Assembly: GCA_018857735.1 (NCBI GenBank)
Contig: JABMCL010001172.1
Location: 27,501-91,500 of the forward strand
Source: Alviniconcha marisindica
Lineage: Eukaryota > Mollusca > Gastropoda > Provannidae
Length of the DNA stretch: 64,000 bases
Direction: 5' to 3'
Position 1 is the first letter of the stretch; every line of letters starts with the position of its first letter. Both the position numbers and the translations under genes were made by a program. The notes under the pieces are model-generated. The model made no database searches. It was not told the origin of the DNA and saw only the letters and a list, made by a program, of their open reading frames with translations. This document shows positions 36,779-48,900 of this stretch, piece after piece.

Positions 36779-37535
36779 TGATGGAGAAGGCCCGACAGCT
36801 GTATCATAGCATCAGTGACAGCGTTGCTGTTGATTATCCGCAGCTGAAGACAGCCCTACTGGAGAAATTCTGTTTGACAGCCAAGACATACCGAACTGCG
36901 GAAAACCAAGCAATGCAATGGGGAAATCTTCAAACAGTTTGTCACTTGACTGAGCATATACCTGACCAGGTGGATCGATATGGCAGGGAAGAAGAAGACC
37001 TACAAAGACTTAGTAGACTTGTTGCTTGCAGAGCAGTTCATGTCCAGTGTGATTGAAGAGATGGCGACCTTCATCCGGGAAGACCTACAAAGACTTAGTA
37101 GACTTGTTGCTACTAGAGCAGTTCATGTCCAGCATCAGGGAGAAGGTGCCCAAGACCGCAGAAGAGGCTGGAGAACTGGTGCAGATCTACAGGGAGGCAC
37201 GCCCTAAGAGACGACCGCAGAGGGAGCACGACAGCCCCGAGGTTGAAAATCCCCCTAGGGGCCAGAGCAACGCAAACCGCTAAACCGCCACAACTGAGAA
37301 GAAGTGCTCCTACTGTGGACGGGTTGGTCACCTCAAAAGAGACTGTCTCAAATTCAAGTCAGAACATCCCACGATAGCCTACATACAAAACAAGGAACCA
37401 GAGCCACCTGAATTAATGATACCTGAGCTGCGTGCTCCATGCTCGAGAAAACGGTTCCAGCCTCAGCGTTGCATGCGAATCGATGGCAGGACCTTGTTGT
37501 AACTTCAGAGACTGCGCCACCACGGTCAGGTCCAC
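36779..37535 (+). mobile_element. Degraded LTR-retrotransposon gag and protease-start fragment
   Basis: The frame from 36781 reads like a Gypsy-type capsid segment (DYPQLKTALLEKFCLT, then QVDRY). It shifts frame near 36980, and a block of about 100 bp is then duplicated (KTYKDLVDLLL occurs twice, at 36995 and 37085). A CCHC zinc knuckle follows at 37303-37346 (CSYCGRVGHLKRDC), the nucleic-acid-binding end of Gag. The text around 37460-37530 resembles a retroviral-type aspartic protease start, but the active-site triplet is damaged. Stops, shifts and the duplication mark it as dead. No LTRs or reverse transcriptase were seen. Confidence 0.6.
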
Positions 37536-37549
37536 CACCTACATCACTA

Positions 37550-38095
37550 GATACGCCCTACACTGGAGTATGCATCAACTGTCTGGGACCGTAACAAGCA
37601 GAAAGACGCCCAGCTGCTTGAAAAGGTACAGCATCGAGCAGCAAGGTATGCCTGCAACAACTGCACAGACAAGACACCTGGTACCGTACAATCTCAAAGA
37701 TACAGGGCACCTAGTATCATACAATAGATGAGATACAGGACACCAGGTAGCATACAACCTCAGAGGTACAGGACATCTGGTACGTACAGTTGCTGAGATA
37801 AGGATATCTAGTACCATACAATCGCTGAGACACAGGACACCTGGTACCATACAATTGCTGAGATACAGGACACCTGGTACTCTACAATTGCTGAGATACA
37901 GGACACCTGGTACTGTACAACTGCTGAGATAATGGGCACCTAGTATCATAGAATTGTTGCTTGACAGTCTGAAATAGAACAGCCTTGAACACAAATTCCA
38001 CAACCAGCTACAGATGCTGTACTGGATCAGCAGCGGGTTGGTTGACGCCAATCTCACCAGCTTCTACCAACACGCAGACCACAGGACAAGAGGAA
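37550..38095 (+). mobile_element. Dead non-LTR retrotransposon (LINE) ORF2 C-terminal fragment, split by a minisatellite
   Basis: The first part reads RPTLEYASTVWD, then LLEKVQHRAARYACNNCTD, the usual text near the end of LINE reverse-transcriptase proteins. From about 37965 it resumes with LLLDSLK, stop, NSLEHKFHNQLQMLYWI and SSGLVDANLTSFYQ, then HRTRG. Between the parts lie about nine 33 bp repeats, whose unit translates as a variant of the same protein (see separate entry). Confidence 0.6.
37662..37960 (+). repeat. 33 bp minisatellite inside the dead LINE
   Basis: The unit has the form ACAGGACACCTGGTACCATA followed by CAATTGCTGAGAT, repeated about nine times with decay at the left. In the LINE frame it reads roughly YRTPGTIQLLR. 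Confidence 0.75.
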
Positions 38096-38100
38096 TAAGC

Positions 38101-38155
38101 ACGTAAGTAACTTGGTGTTTTACGCCCAGTCAACCATTACGGTTATATCAGGGCA
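38101..38155 (-). mobile_element. SINE-like 3' end, reverse orientation
   Basis: AAGTAAGTAA tail, then TTTTACGCCCAGTCAACCAT and GGTTATATCAGGGC, the reverse complement of the family core. It abuts the dead LINE fragment. Confidence 0.55.
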
Positions 38156-38584
38156 ACTGTCTCCAGGAAACAATGGAGAAAAAAAATGGAGAAAAAAAAA
38201 CGTGATCGTTTTCGCCACCGTCAGCCTTTGCAAGGCAGGTACAGCAACATAGACTGTAATTACCCTTTTCCCGTGCAGAGCCTGAATATCAATAACATGG
38301 GCCACTGACAACAGCGGCAGCCAAAGAAGATCCCCCCCCCCCCAAAAAAAAATCACAAGGCGGAGGGAAGGCTGAGGGAGAGGGTGGGGGGAGGAGCTGG
38401 GGGTGGGGGGAGTTGGGGGGGTTAATAACACTTCAAAATACAGGTAACGTTCTTCAGAAGCAAATCTGTCAGTGCAGGCAGCACACTTAACCATCATCGT
38501 ACACACCGGCAGCAGAAACAGGCCGCCCCTCCGCCCACCTGTCTCTGCACATTCTGCAGCACTGGGGTCCAGGTTCAATGAACA

Positions 38585-38990
38585 CACAGCCACTTTTCAC
38601 AGACTTGCTCACTTCACAGGATTAATCACTTGGCCACTTCAAAGGATTGCTCACTCACTCACTCACACAGCCACTTCACAGGATTACTCACTCACTCACT
38701 CAGCCACTTCACAGGATTACTCACTCACTCACTCAGCCACTTCACAGGATTACTCACTCCCACAGCCACTACACAGGATTACTCACTCATTCAGCCATTT
38801 CACAGGATTACTCACTCACACAGCCACTTCACAGGATTACCTGCTCACTCACTCACACAGCCACTTCACAGGATTACTCACTCGCACAGCCACTTCGCAG
38901 GATTACTCACTTACACAGCCACTTCACAGGATTACCTGCTCACTCACTCACACAGCCACTTCACAGGATTACCCACTCACTCAAAGAACT
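38585..38990. repeat. Minisatellite of 30-42 bp, about 11 copies
   Basis: CAGCCACTTCACAGGATTAC followed by a variable number of TCAC units. The long open frames here come from the repeat. Confidence 0.8.
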
Positions 38991-39132
38991 GGACTGCCAG
39001 GAGGGTCAGATTCCCAGTCCAAAATACACCCACTCACACAAACTGCAATTCTGGAAGAAAACGGACACAAAATCCAAGGAGACCTATGAAGCCTGAAGGG
39101 CGCTGAAGGATGGCTGATCCATGCCTTCTCTC

Positions 39133-39290
39133 CTAAATCCTGATCCTGCCGTTACAGATGTCTGCATACACCGAGGCAGTGATTGGCTCATACCGGTTGG
39201 TTGAAGCACAGAAGTAGAACAGTCGGTCCTTGACCTGCCTTGGATCAAAAGCCTCTTTTCGCAGCTCCGTCTTCTTCAGCTTGAACGTGC
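39133..39290 (-). CDS. SLC27A: SLC27A-like gene, last coding exon
   Basis: The acceptor TTTTCACCAG ends at 39291. It encodes [36 protein letters not shown] and a TAG stop at 39135-39133. The K-x-x-K-T-E-L-R-K block carries the C-terminal catalytic lysine region of adenylate-forming enzymes. No convincing poly(A) signal was found near the stop. Confidence 0.9.
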
Positions 39291-39615
39291 CTGGTGAAAA
39301 GAAAAGCCAATGTCTGTAAGGTGGCGAAACTGGTTCATTGAAACAAGTCAGACAGTCGCTGTAACTGGGCAGATACACAGCTGTCTATACTTCTGCAGGA
39401 GCTCTGCTTGCAAACACTCTGCTCCCTTGCCCGTCTAGAAAACACACACCCACACACACACGCACACACACACTCATGCACACTCACACACCCACACTCA
39501 CACACACATGCACGCACGCACACACACACACACACACACATGCATGCACGCACACACACACACTCACACACACACACATGCATGCACGTGTGTACATGCA
39601 TGTGTGCCACATACA

Positions 39616-39677
<62 letters not shown>

Positions 39678-42600
39678 TTCTGTGGTGCATTTAATTACTT
39701 TTTTTAATGTTGAGAACTGGTCAAAAACAAAACAAAAACAGATGATACATCTCACTGACTAATGAATTGTTTTCCTGGTATATGTTGACCTTAACCGGTA
39801 AAATATCAGAAATTACTGGTTAATGAAAAACTGGAAAAGCCCAAAACTCAAACGATACTGACGTAAAAAGAAAATGACCCCAGACACACCCTAGATTAGA
39901 ACAGAAGAACAGCTACACACAGAAGTGTTTGAAGCAAGCAGAACATCACAAATAGTCACCTGCAGTATCCAGACAAAGGACAGTCAGTCACCTGTGGTGT
40001 TCAGAGACAAGGACAGTCAGTCACCTGTGGTGTAGGGAGACAAGGACTGTCAGACACCTGGGTATCCAGACACAAGGACAGTCAAATAGTCACCTGTGGT
40101 GTCCAGAGACAAGGACAGTCAGTCACCTGTGGTGTAGGGAGACAAGGACTGTCAGACACCTGTGGTATCCAGACACAAGGACAGTCAAATAGTCACCTGT
40201 GGTGTCCAGAGACAAGGACAGTCAAATAGTCACCTGTGGTGTCCAGAGACAAGGGCAGTCAAATAGTCACCTGTGGTGTCCAGAGACAAGGACAGTCAAA
40301 TAGTCACCTGTGGTGTCCAGAGACAAGGGCAGTCAAATAGTCACCTGTGGTGTCCAGAGACAAGGACAGTCAAATAGTCACCTGTGGTGTCCAGAGACAA
40401 GGGCAGTCAAATAGCCACCTGTGGTGTCCAGAGACAAGGACAGTCAAATAGCCACCTGTGGTGTCCAGAGACAAGGACAGTCAAACAGCCACCTGTGGTG
40501 TCCAGAGACAAGGACAGTCAAACAGTCACCTGTGGTGTCCAGAGACAAGGGCAGTCAAACAGTCACCTGTGGTGTCCAGACACAAGGACAGTCAAATAGT
40601 CACCTGTGGTGTCCAGAGACAAGGGCAGTCAAATAGTCACCTGTGGTGTCCAGACACAAGGACAGTCAAATAGTCACCTGTAGTATCCACCTCATTCAGC
40701 AGACGCACAAACACAGGCCGAGCATAAGCAGGCAGCGAGCGCTGCAGAGCTGACGTCAACTCCTGAAGGTCAAGGTTTCTGTCCTCGTCAACAATGGCAG
40801 CCATCCCTGCGCGGCCCTCCAACCCTGCAAAGACAAAAGAGTCAGCTCAGCTGCAGGTCTTGTCCCTCAGCAGTAACAAAACAAAAGGCAAAATAATTAT
40901 AAAAAAATAATTTAAAAACAGAAGGTTTGAGTCCCTCCTCCTTGGATGAACAGCAAAACAAAAGTGACACAGACACCAACATATAGTCATACTTGTTTGT
41001 TCAGGTCTGTCTGTCTGTCTGTCTGTCTGACTCTCTCTCACAGACACATGCACGCACGCACACATGCAACACAAATGTATATGCACACACAAACAAACAC
41101 ACACACACACACACTCTCTCATATGCACACATATACACACAGCGATACATAAATATATACAGACACACACACAACACAGAGTGCACATACACACAAGCAT
41201 GCGCGCGCGCACATACACACACACACACACACACATGCAACACAAACATACACATATATGCACACACAAATGAACACATACACACTCTCTCATATGCACA
41301 CATATACACACAGCAATACATAAATATATACACACACACACACAACACAGAGTGCACATACACACAAGCGCACACACACCCACCCACCCACACACACACA
41401 CGCAGCTGTACCTGGCACTTCAACACCATAAACCACAGCGTCCTTGAGCCCCACATTGTTCGAGATAACAGCCTCAACCTCATTGGTCGACACATTTTCT
41501 CCTCGCCACCGGAAGGTGTCGCCCATCCGATCGTGGAAGTACATGTAACCAAACTCGTCCATCATCAGCACATCACCTGAGATGGGGAGGAGGAAAAACA
41601 CGTTAAGAGCTAATGCTGACAAGGAAAAACACAGACATTGAGCTAATGTTGACAAGGAAAAACACAGACATTGAGCTAATGTTGACAAGGAAAAACACAG
41701 ACATTGAGCTAATGTTGACAAGACTCACATTCAAAAGGAAAACACAAGTGTTAGTGTTACTGTTTACTGACTGTAGAAATATGAAATACATGTAACGGAA
41801 CTCATCCATCATCAGCACATCACCTAAGGTTGGTAGAGAAAAAAACACAGACGTTAAGAGCTAATGATCACCCGACTATTCAAATGAAAAACACAAGTGT
41901 TAATGTTATTGTTTATGGACTGTGGAAATATGAAATACATGTAACCAAACTCGTTCATCATGAGCACTTCACCCGAGATAGTGGGAGGAAAAACAGAGAA
42001 GTTAAGAGCTAATGATCGCTCAACTCACATTTCAAAGGGAAAACATAAGTGTTAGTGTTCTAGTTTACTGATTGTGGAAATACATTTAACCAAACTAGTC
42101 CACCACCTCTAGAGGTGGGGCGATGAAAACACAGATGTTAACCCTTTCACAGCCATGCTAGGCCACCGTCACTCTGAAAATGACCGATAAAAGTGCCAAA
42201 TTTGAAACCATTCAGGGCTTTTTTCCCCTTTGTCAAAATGCACAGTACTGCTAGCTGATCTATTATAGGACCGTCAAATATCCTGTTTTATAGGTGTGTA
42301 CGTGTGCCCGTTTCAGCCTGGAAGTTTTACAGGCTGGGGCAGTGAAGGGGTTAAAAGCTAGTGATCACCAGACTCGGGTTCAAATGGAAAACACAAGCAT
42401 TAATGTTACTTTTTATGGACTGTGGAAATATGAAATACATGTAACCAAACTCATCCATCATCAACACGTTGCCTGAGATCGGGGGGGGGGGGGGGGGGGA
42501 AGGAAAAACACTGACATTAATTAAGAGCTAACAATCACCTGACTCACATTCAAATGGAAAACACAAGTGCTAATGTTACTGCTTTTTAACTCCTCTGGGA

Positions 42601-45394
42601 CCTAACCCAGTAAACATGCCAGATCCGATTCGCATCTGATCTGGACTGGCTCGGAAGCATTGGTCAGAAGCAGGCCAGGTGATTCTTGCACACTGGCTTG
42701 CTTCTGGACCGGATCTGTTTGGTTAAAACCCGACACAGTCAGCCAGAACCAAGTCAGATCCGGGCTGGTTTTGCATATGATCAGAGCCATCTGTGGAAGA
42801 ATGCAACCGAGTCTGAAAGTGGTAAACTGATAGCGGGCAGGCTGCATTCTGCCAGAACCAGGCCCAATGATTTTTGCACACTGGCTTGCTTCCAGACCAG
42901 ATGCATTTGGCCAAAACCTGACCAGACAGGAGCAAAAAACTCAGCGTAAGATATTCAGTTCAATCCAACTCGTTTATTGTCACCTGTCATGAAGGCTGTG
43001 TCTCCCTTCCTGAAGACGTCATGCAAGATTTTCTTCTGCGTCGCGGCTTTGTTCACGTAGCCGTCAAACTCTCGCACTGGGTTTCCTTTCACAATCTTGC
43101 CTGCCAGCTCTCCCAGTTCCCCTGTACCAGAAAGAAAAAAGAAAAAACACAAAGAAAACATGTCTCAGATAAAAAATAAAACCGAAATAAATCGACAACA
43201 GAATGACTGCTAGCGTTCTAAAACAAGATCCAAACACAAAAAGGTTCAAACAAACACTTATTTTAACACGGACACACAGCACACACATTTTCAGGGAAAT
43301 ACCCTTTCTCAAACCACAAAGTGACACTTAAACAACAGATAAACGGTTTAAATCTTCCCAGCACCGAACAAGCTGCAAAAACTCAACCAAAACAAGTCTT
43401 TTTCTTTAATTTTTCATCATTTTTAACCGTTTATCTGTTGTTTAAGTGTCGTTTTGTGGCTTAATAAAGGGGATTTCCCTGAAAATTTGCATACTGTGCG
43501 TCTCTCTTAAAATAAATAAATAACATCATGAGAAGTTTCAAATATAATGCCTGGGGTATGGATGGGTATTGGGCAGTTCAGGTGGGGTTGTTAACTCCCT
43601 TGACTATTACCCAGCATCGCTTAAGTCCCTTGGCTGATATTTTACTTCTGGTGCATACTTTCTTCGCAATGGAAGGCGGTGACAGTGAATTTACGAAATT
43701 TACACTGCCAACTTTAAAGACATTTTTGAAGGCCTGTAGTCAGAATGTGTCTGGCAACAAACAATAACTTGTTGCTCGTGCTATAGGATGCCCCAAAACG
43801 CATTTTTTCCACGAACTCGTGATCTTCTTGTCAGCCCAAAAATGGCTCGCAAAGACATGTTTTTCCCACCCTCCATCCCCTTTCCCCGGTAATTTTTGCA
43901 TCTGCATCAGTGGTGGCATTTGTACTGCTTTGCAATTCTAGGTTCAACTTCCATTGTTATACACAGCATGAAGCAACGCCTACTCAGAAATTGGGACGGA
44001 AGTGGCGCAGCGACCTCTTGCGACTTCTTGCGCGAAAGATTACAAAGGGCATTGACTCGTGCAAACCAGCTTTACTGAACCGCCCAATAGAAAGCTCATC
44101 AAGTGAACTGCAAGTAGAGGGTTTACTTTTTGAGTAGACACCTGTAATTTTGAAACTAGGTCAAGGTGCCTGAAACTAGTATAATACTAAACTATACAAA
44201 GATCAACAACAGATATCAGCATCCCTTATCAGCAGATCTCGCTTACAAGTAGCATGTACATGTATATATGAAGAGAGATAATGAAAGTGAGCTTACAAAA
44301 GGGAAATAACTAGATCTAGCTGTACCAGAGAGTAACCCACTCTTTTTGATGAATTAGATTCAGTATGTTAGTGTCCTTTTACAGCTAGTGGGTATATGAT
44401 ACCCTTTAAAAGCTGTTCACACAGTAAAAAAGAAAGAAAAAGAAGAAGAAGTGATGATGATGAAGTGATGCTTAATGTCCTCAGATGTCAGTTGACATAT
44501 TAGGGACAAGCTGTGACCAATGCCGAAGCACGGTTCAATAATTCTTTACGTCCACGGAAACCAGAAGGCTCGTTAGGACGGACAGCTCAGGATGGCCACC
44601 TCGACTCTCACACAGCTCCTGAACTATGAAGAAGAAGAAACTGTTCCCTTCAGAAAGAACCTACTTGGGTGCATAAAAAATATGGTATGTCAAAATTCAT
44701 TCTAAGCACTTCAAATCAAATCAAATCAATCTATATTATTTGTCCATATACAAAGCAAAAAAAATGAAAATTTTCCTTTGACGCATGGGCTCAAGACTCA
44801 AGAAAGTACATTTAAAATAACAATAAAATAAAATAAAAGGTAAAAGAAATATATGTATATATCTCACTCTCACATTCTCTCCCCCTCTTGCCTGCCCCTG
44901 GTTTCTTCCACAGACATACACCCGCAACACGTGTCATGTTCAGAACACAGACACACACACACACTGACTTTGGCAATAATCTCTATACTGTCTCCAACAG
45001 AAAGCTGTTGCCATAAACAGACAGGATATATTCCCATGACTCAATGCATTTGTGGTGCTCATGTATTTTGTAAATAATTTTGTAAATAATAATTGTAGAT
45101 ATTTTGCCAATAATCGTAAAGCGCTATGGGCTCCTGTGAGAAAGGGCGCCTTATATACGCAAGTTATAATAATAATTGGGAATTTACAGAGGGCTTTCAG
45201 AGACTCAAAGCGCAGTGCAACTTTAAAAACAACAACGTACAATGAGGAATTACCCATAGTTATACAAATCGATGGTATACAAACAAGCAAACAAGACATA
45301 CAAAAATTAACAATCATTTTCACACAAAGCATGGAAAAACATGCACACACAAGATCGGACACACACACACACACAGAGGATTGCGTGCACGCAT

Positions 45395-45435
<41 letters not shown>

Positions 45436-45932
45436 GCCAATAAAGAGCACACACACACAATGCCAATAAAGAGCACACACACATGTGTCCATGCACACAC
45501 ACACACAGCCGAGTGTGTGTGTGGGTGGGGGGGGGGGAGGGGGGGGTAAGTTTTAAAGACTACTTTGAAAGCAGTGCTAGAAGAGCTGTGATAAAGAGCG
45601 AAAGAGAGCGAAAAGTTATCGCTATTATTATCAACTAACTTCACCTCTCCGGAGGCAAAACATCAGCAAAGTAACTCACCGGGCTGGGCGTGCAGGCACA
45701 GTCCGTTTTTGTCCCTGATTGGCTCACCGGTCACCGAGTCCACCCTGACCAGTGTCACCGGGTACAGCATGGGCAAGATCCTGGTGGTGAACCCTACTGC
45801 CCCCACCTTATTTTCAAAGTTGACTGAGGAGGAAAGGGGAAACTGTACCGTGAGACGGTGCATGCATGCAACAGAGCGGAAACATTTCATTTCATTCCTA
45901 ATGCCTCCATCTTGTTCTCCCTCTTGATTTAT

Positions 45933-45966
<34 letters not shown>

Positions 45967-48900
45967 GAGAGAACTAAGTGGAAAATGTACCACAAGATGA
46001 TGCAAGCATGTGACAAAGCAGAAATATTTCATTTCATTCCTAATGCCTCCACCTTGTTCTCTCTCTTAACTTGATTTATCAGAGACAAACAGACAGAGAC
46101 AGACAGACAGAAAGGCACACTGAACTGCATCACATTTTAATGATGCATGCATTTTGTTTATGTATGTATTCGTGATGCACAGCATTCTGCAGTCACAGTT
46201 CAATGAGAAAGCTTTCAAGAAACTTTAAAAAAATTACACAGTGGGGTGTTACCATTACTGCTGTTTTTATTAACTCAAGAGTAAATTGATTAATAATCTG
46301 CTAAAAATCAACGTCTGAAAGTTGCAAAAAGGTGGCCATGGGCAGCATCATTCTGACCGAGTCTGTGATGTCTTGAGCATGTCTGGCATCCCAGCACATT
46401 ACATCACAAACCAACCTTTGTCTAGTCTTCACTGGTAGTGGTACCCAGCCAACAGACATGCTCTAGTCTTCACTGGTAGTGGTACCCAGCCAACAGACAT
46501 GCTCTAGTCGTCACTGGTAGTGGTACCCAGCCAACAGACATGCTCTAGTCGTCACTGGTAGTGGTACCCAGCCAACAGACATGGTCGAGTCGTCACTGGT
46601 AGTGGTACCCAGCCAACAGACATGGTCTAGTCTTCACTGGTAGTGGTACCCAGCCAATAGACAATGTCTAGTCTTCACTGGTAGTGGTACCCAGCCAACA
46701 GACATTGTCTAGACTTCACTGCCAGTGGTACCCAGCCAAAAGACATTGTCTAGTAATCACTGGAAGTCGTACCCAGCCAACAGACCTTGTCTAGTCTTCA
46801 CTGGAAGTCGTACCCAGCCAACAAACATTGTCTAGTGTTCACTGGCAGTCGTACCCAGCCAACAGACATGGTCAAGTCTTCACTGGCAGTGGTACCCAGC
46901 CAACAGACATGGTCGAGTCTTCACTGGCAGTGGTACCCAGCCAACAGACATGGTCGAGTCTTCACTGGCAGTGGTACCAAGCCAACAGACAAGGTCGAGT
47001 CTTCACTGGCAGTGGTACCAAGCCCAACGTTCAGTCTTCACTGGCAGTGGTCCCAGCCAACAGACATGGTCGAGTCTTCACTGGCAGTGGTACCCAGCCA
47101 ACAGGGGGCCCTGGTCGAGTACTTCACTGGCAGTGGTACCCAGCCAACAGACATGGTCGAGTCTTCACTGGCAGTGGTACCAAGCCAACAGACATGGTCG
47201 AGTCTTCACTGGCAGTGCTACCAAGCCAACAGACATGGTCTAGTCTTCACTGGCAGTGGTACCAAGCCAACAGACATGGTCGAGTCTTCACTGGCAGTGG
47301 TACCAAGCCAACAGACATGGTTTTAGTCTTCACTGGCAGTGGTACCAAGCCAACAGACAAGGTCGAGTCTTCACTGGCAGTGGTACCAAGCCAACAGACA
47401 TGTTCTAGTCTTCACTGGCAGTGGTACCAAGCAAACAGACATGGCTGTGCCCTGAAGAGCTCAAATCTGAAGCATAAAACAGCGACACACAACAATGACA
47501 CAACCCACAACTCTAAAACAACCCACAACACTGAAACAACCCACAACATTAAACACTGAAACAACCCACAACATTAAACACTGAAACAAGCCACAACATA
47601 CAACACTGAAACAATCCACAATTTACAGCACTGAAACAAGCCACAACATACAACACTGAAACAATCCACAATTTACAACACTGAAACAACCCACAACATA
47701 CAACACTAAAACAACCCACAACAAACAACACAACCCACAACATACAACACTGACACAACCACAACATTTAACACTGTCAAAACAACCCACAACAAACAAA
47801 ACACAACAACAACACTGAACAATACAAAACACTGAAAGCCAACTACAACCTGACATCACAATTACAACACTGAAAAACCCACAACATACAACACTAACAA
47901 CCACAACAACAACACACCCACACATACAACACTGACACAACCCACAACCAAACAACCCAAAAACCCAACCCCAACATACAACACTGACACAACCACAACA
48001 TACAACACTGAAAAAACCCACAACCTACAAAACTGACACAACCACAACATACACCACTGAAAAACCCACAACATTAAACACTGTCAAAACAACCCACAAC
48101 AAACAACACAACCCACAACATACAACACTGACACAACCACAACATGCAACACTGAAAAAACCCCACAACCTACAAAACTGACACAACCACAACATACACC
48201 ATTGAAAACCCCCACAACCTACAACACTGACACAACTGAACAACACTGACACAACCCACAACATACAACACCAACACAACCAACAACATACAACACCGAC
48301 AAAACCCACAACATACAACACTGAAGCAAGCCACAACATATGATTCTGACACAACCCACAACGTACTGATATTGCAGTTGCCCTCTGTGGCGCCGTAAAA
48401 CTCTCCGATGATGCTGACGCCAAACCTCTCCTGGAACTGACGCCATATTTGTGGCTTGACGCCATTCCCAAACATCAGTCGAACGCGATGCTGCTGCTCC
48501 TCGGGCCGGAACGGCTGAGCCAGAAGATAGCGACAGATCTCTCCGATGTATTGGGCAACCTGGAAATGCAATCATCATGTAAAGAAGTCTGAAGGCAGAT
48601 CTCTCTGATGGACCGGGCAATCTGCAAATGCAATCATCACGTAAAGAAGTATCGGCCACCTCCATTTCAAATCTAATAAATAAAGGAGAGTCTCTGTCTA
48701 TCTCTGTCTGTCTGACTCTCTGTCTTAGTGACTCTCTCTGTCTGTTTGTCTGTCTGTGTCTGTCTGTCTGTCTGTGTCAACGCCATGAATGATTTGGCCC
48801 TCAACCCACTGGACTGGGTGAGATGAAACTTGGTGTGAAGATTCCTTGGGACATGAGGGTCCTGTGTACCTGTGGTATAGCCAACACCTCTTTGGCTAAA

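Noticed and set aside
38472..39106. Open frames of 150-205 codons
   Set aside because: They are repeat translations of the CAGCCACTTCACAGGATTAC array in the presumed 3' flank of the SLC27A-like gene.
43528..43767. Frame with SAP-like text as a gene
   Set aside because: It stops right after GNK, and a second genomic copy has the same stop, so it belongs to a dispersed repeat.
44940..45644. Open frame of 234 codons on the - strand
   Set aside because: It runs over a CA microsatellite (poly Cys-Val) and LINE tails; there is no coding signature.
46787..47559. Open frame of 243 codons and its overlapping frames
   Set aside because: The frame is open only because of the 41 bp repeat; three frames are open at once and no protein family was recognised.
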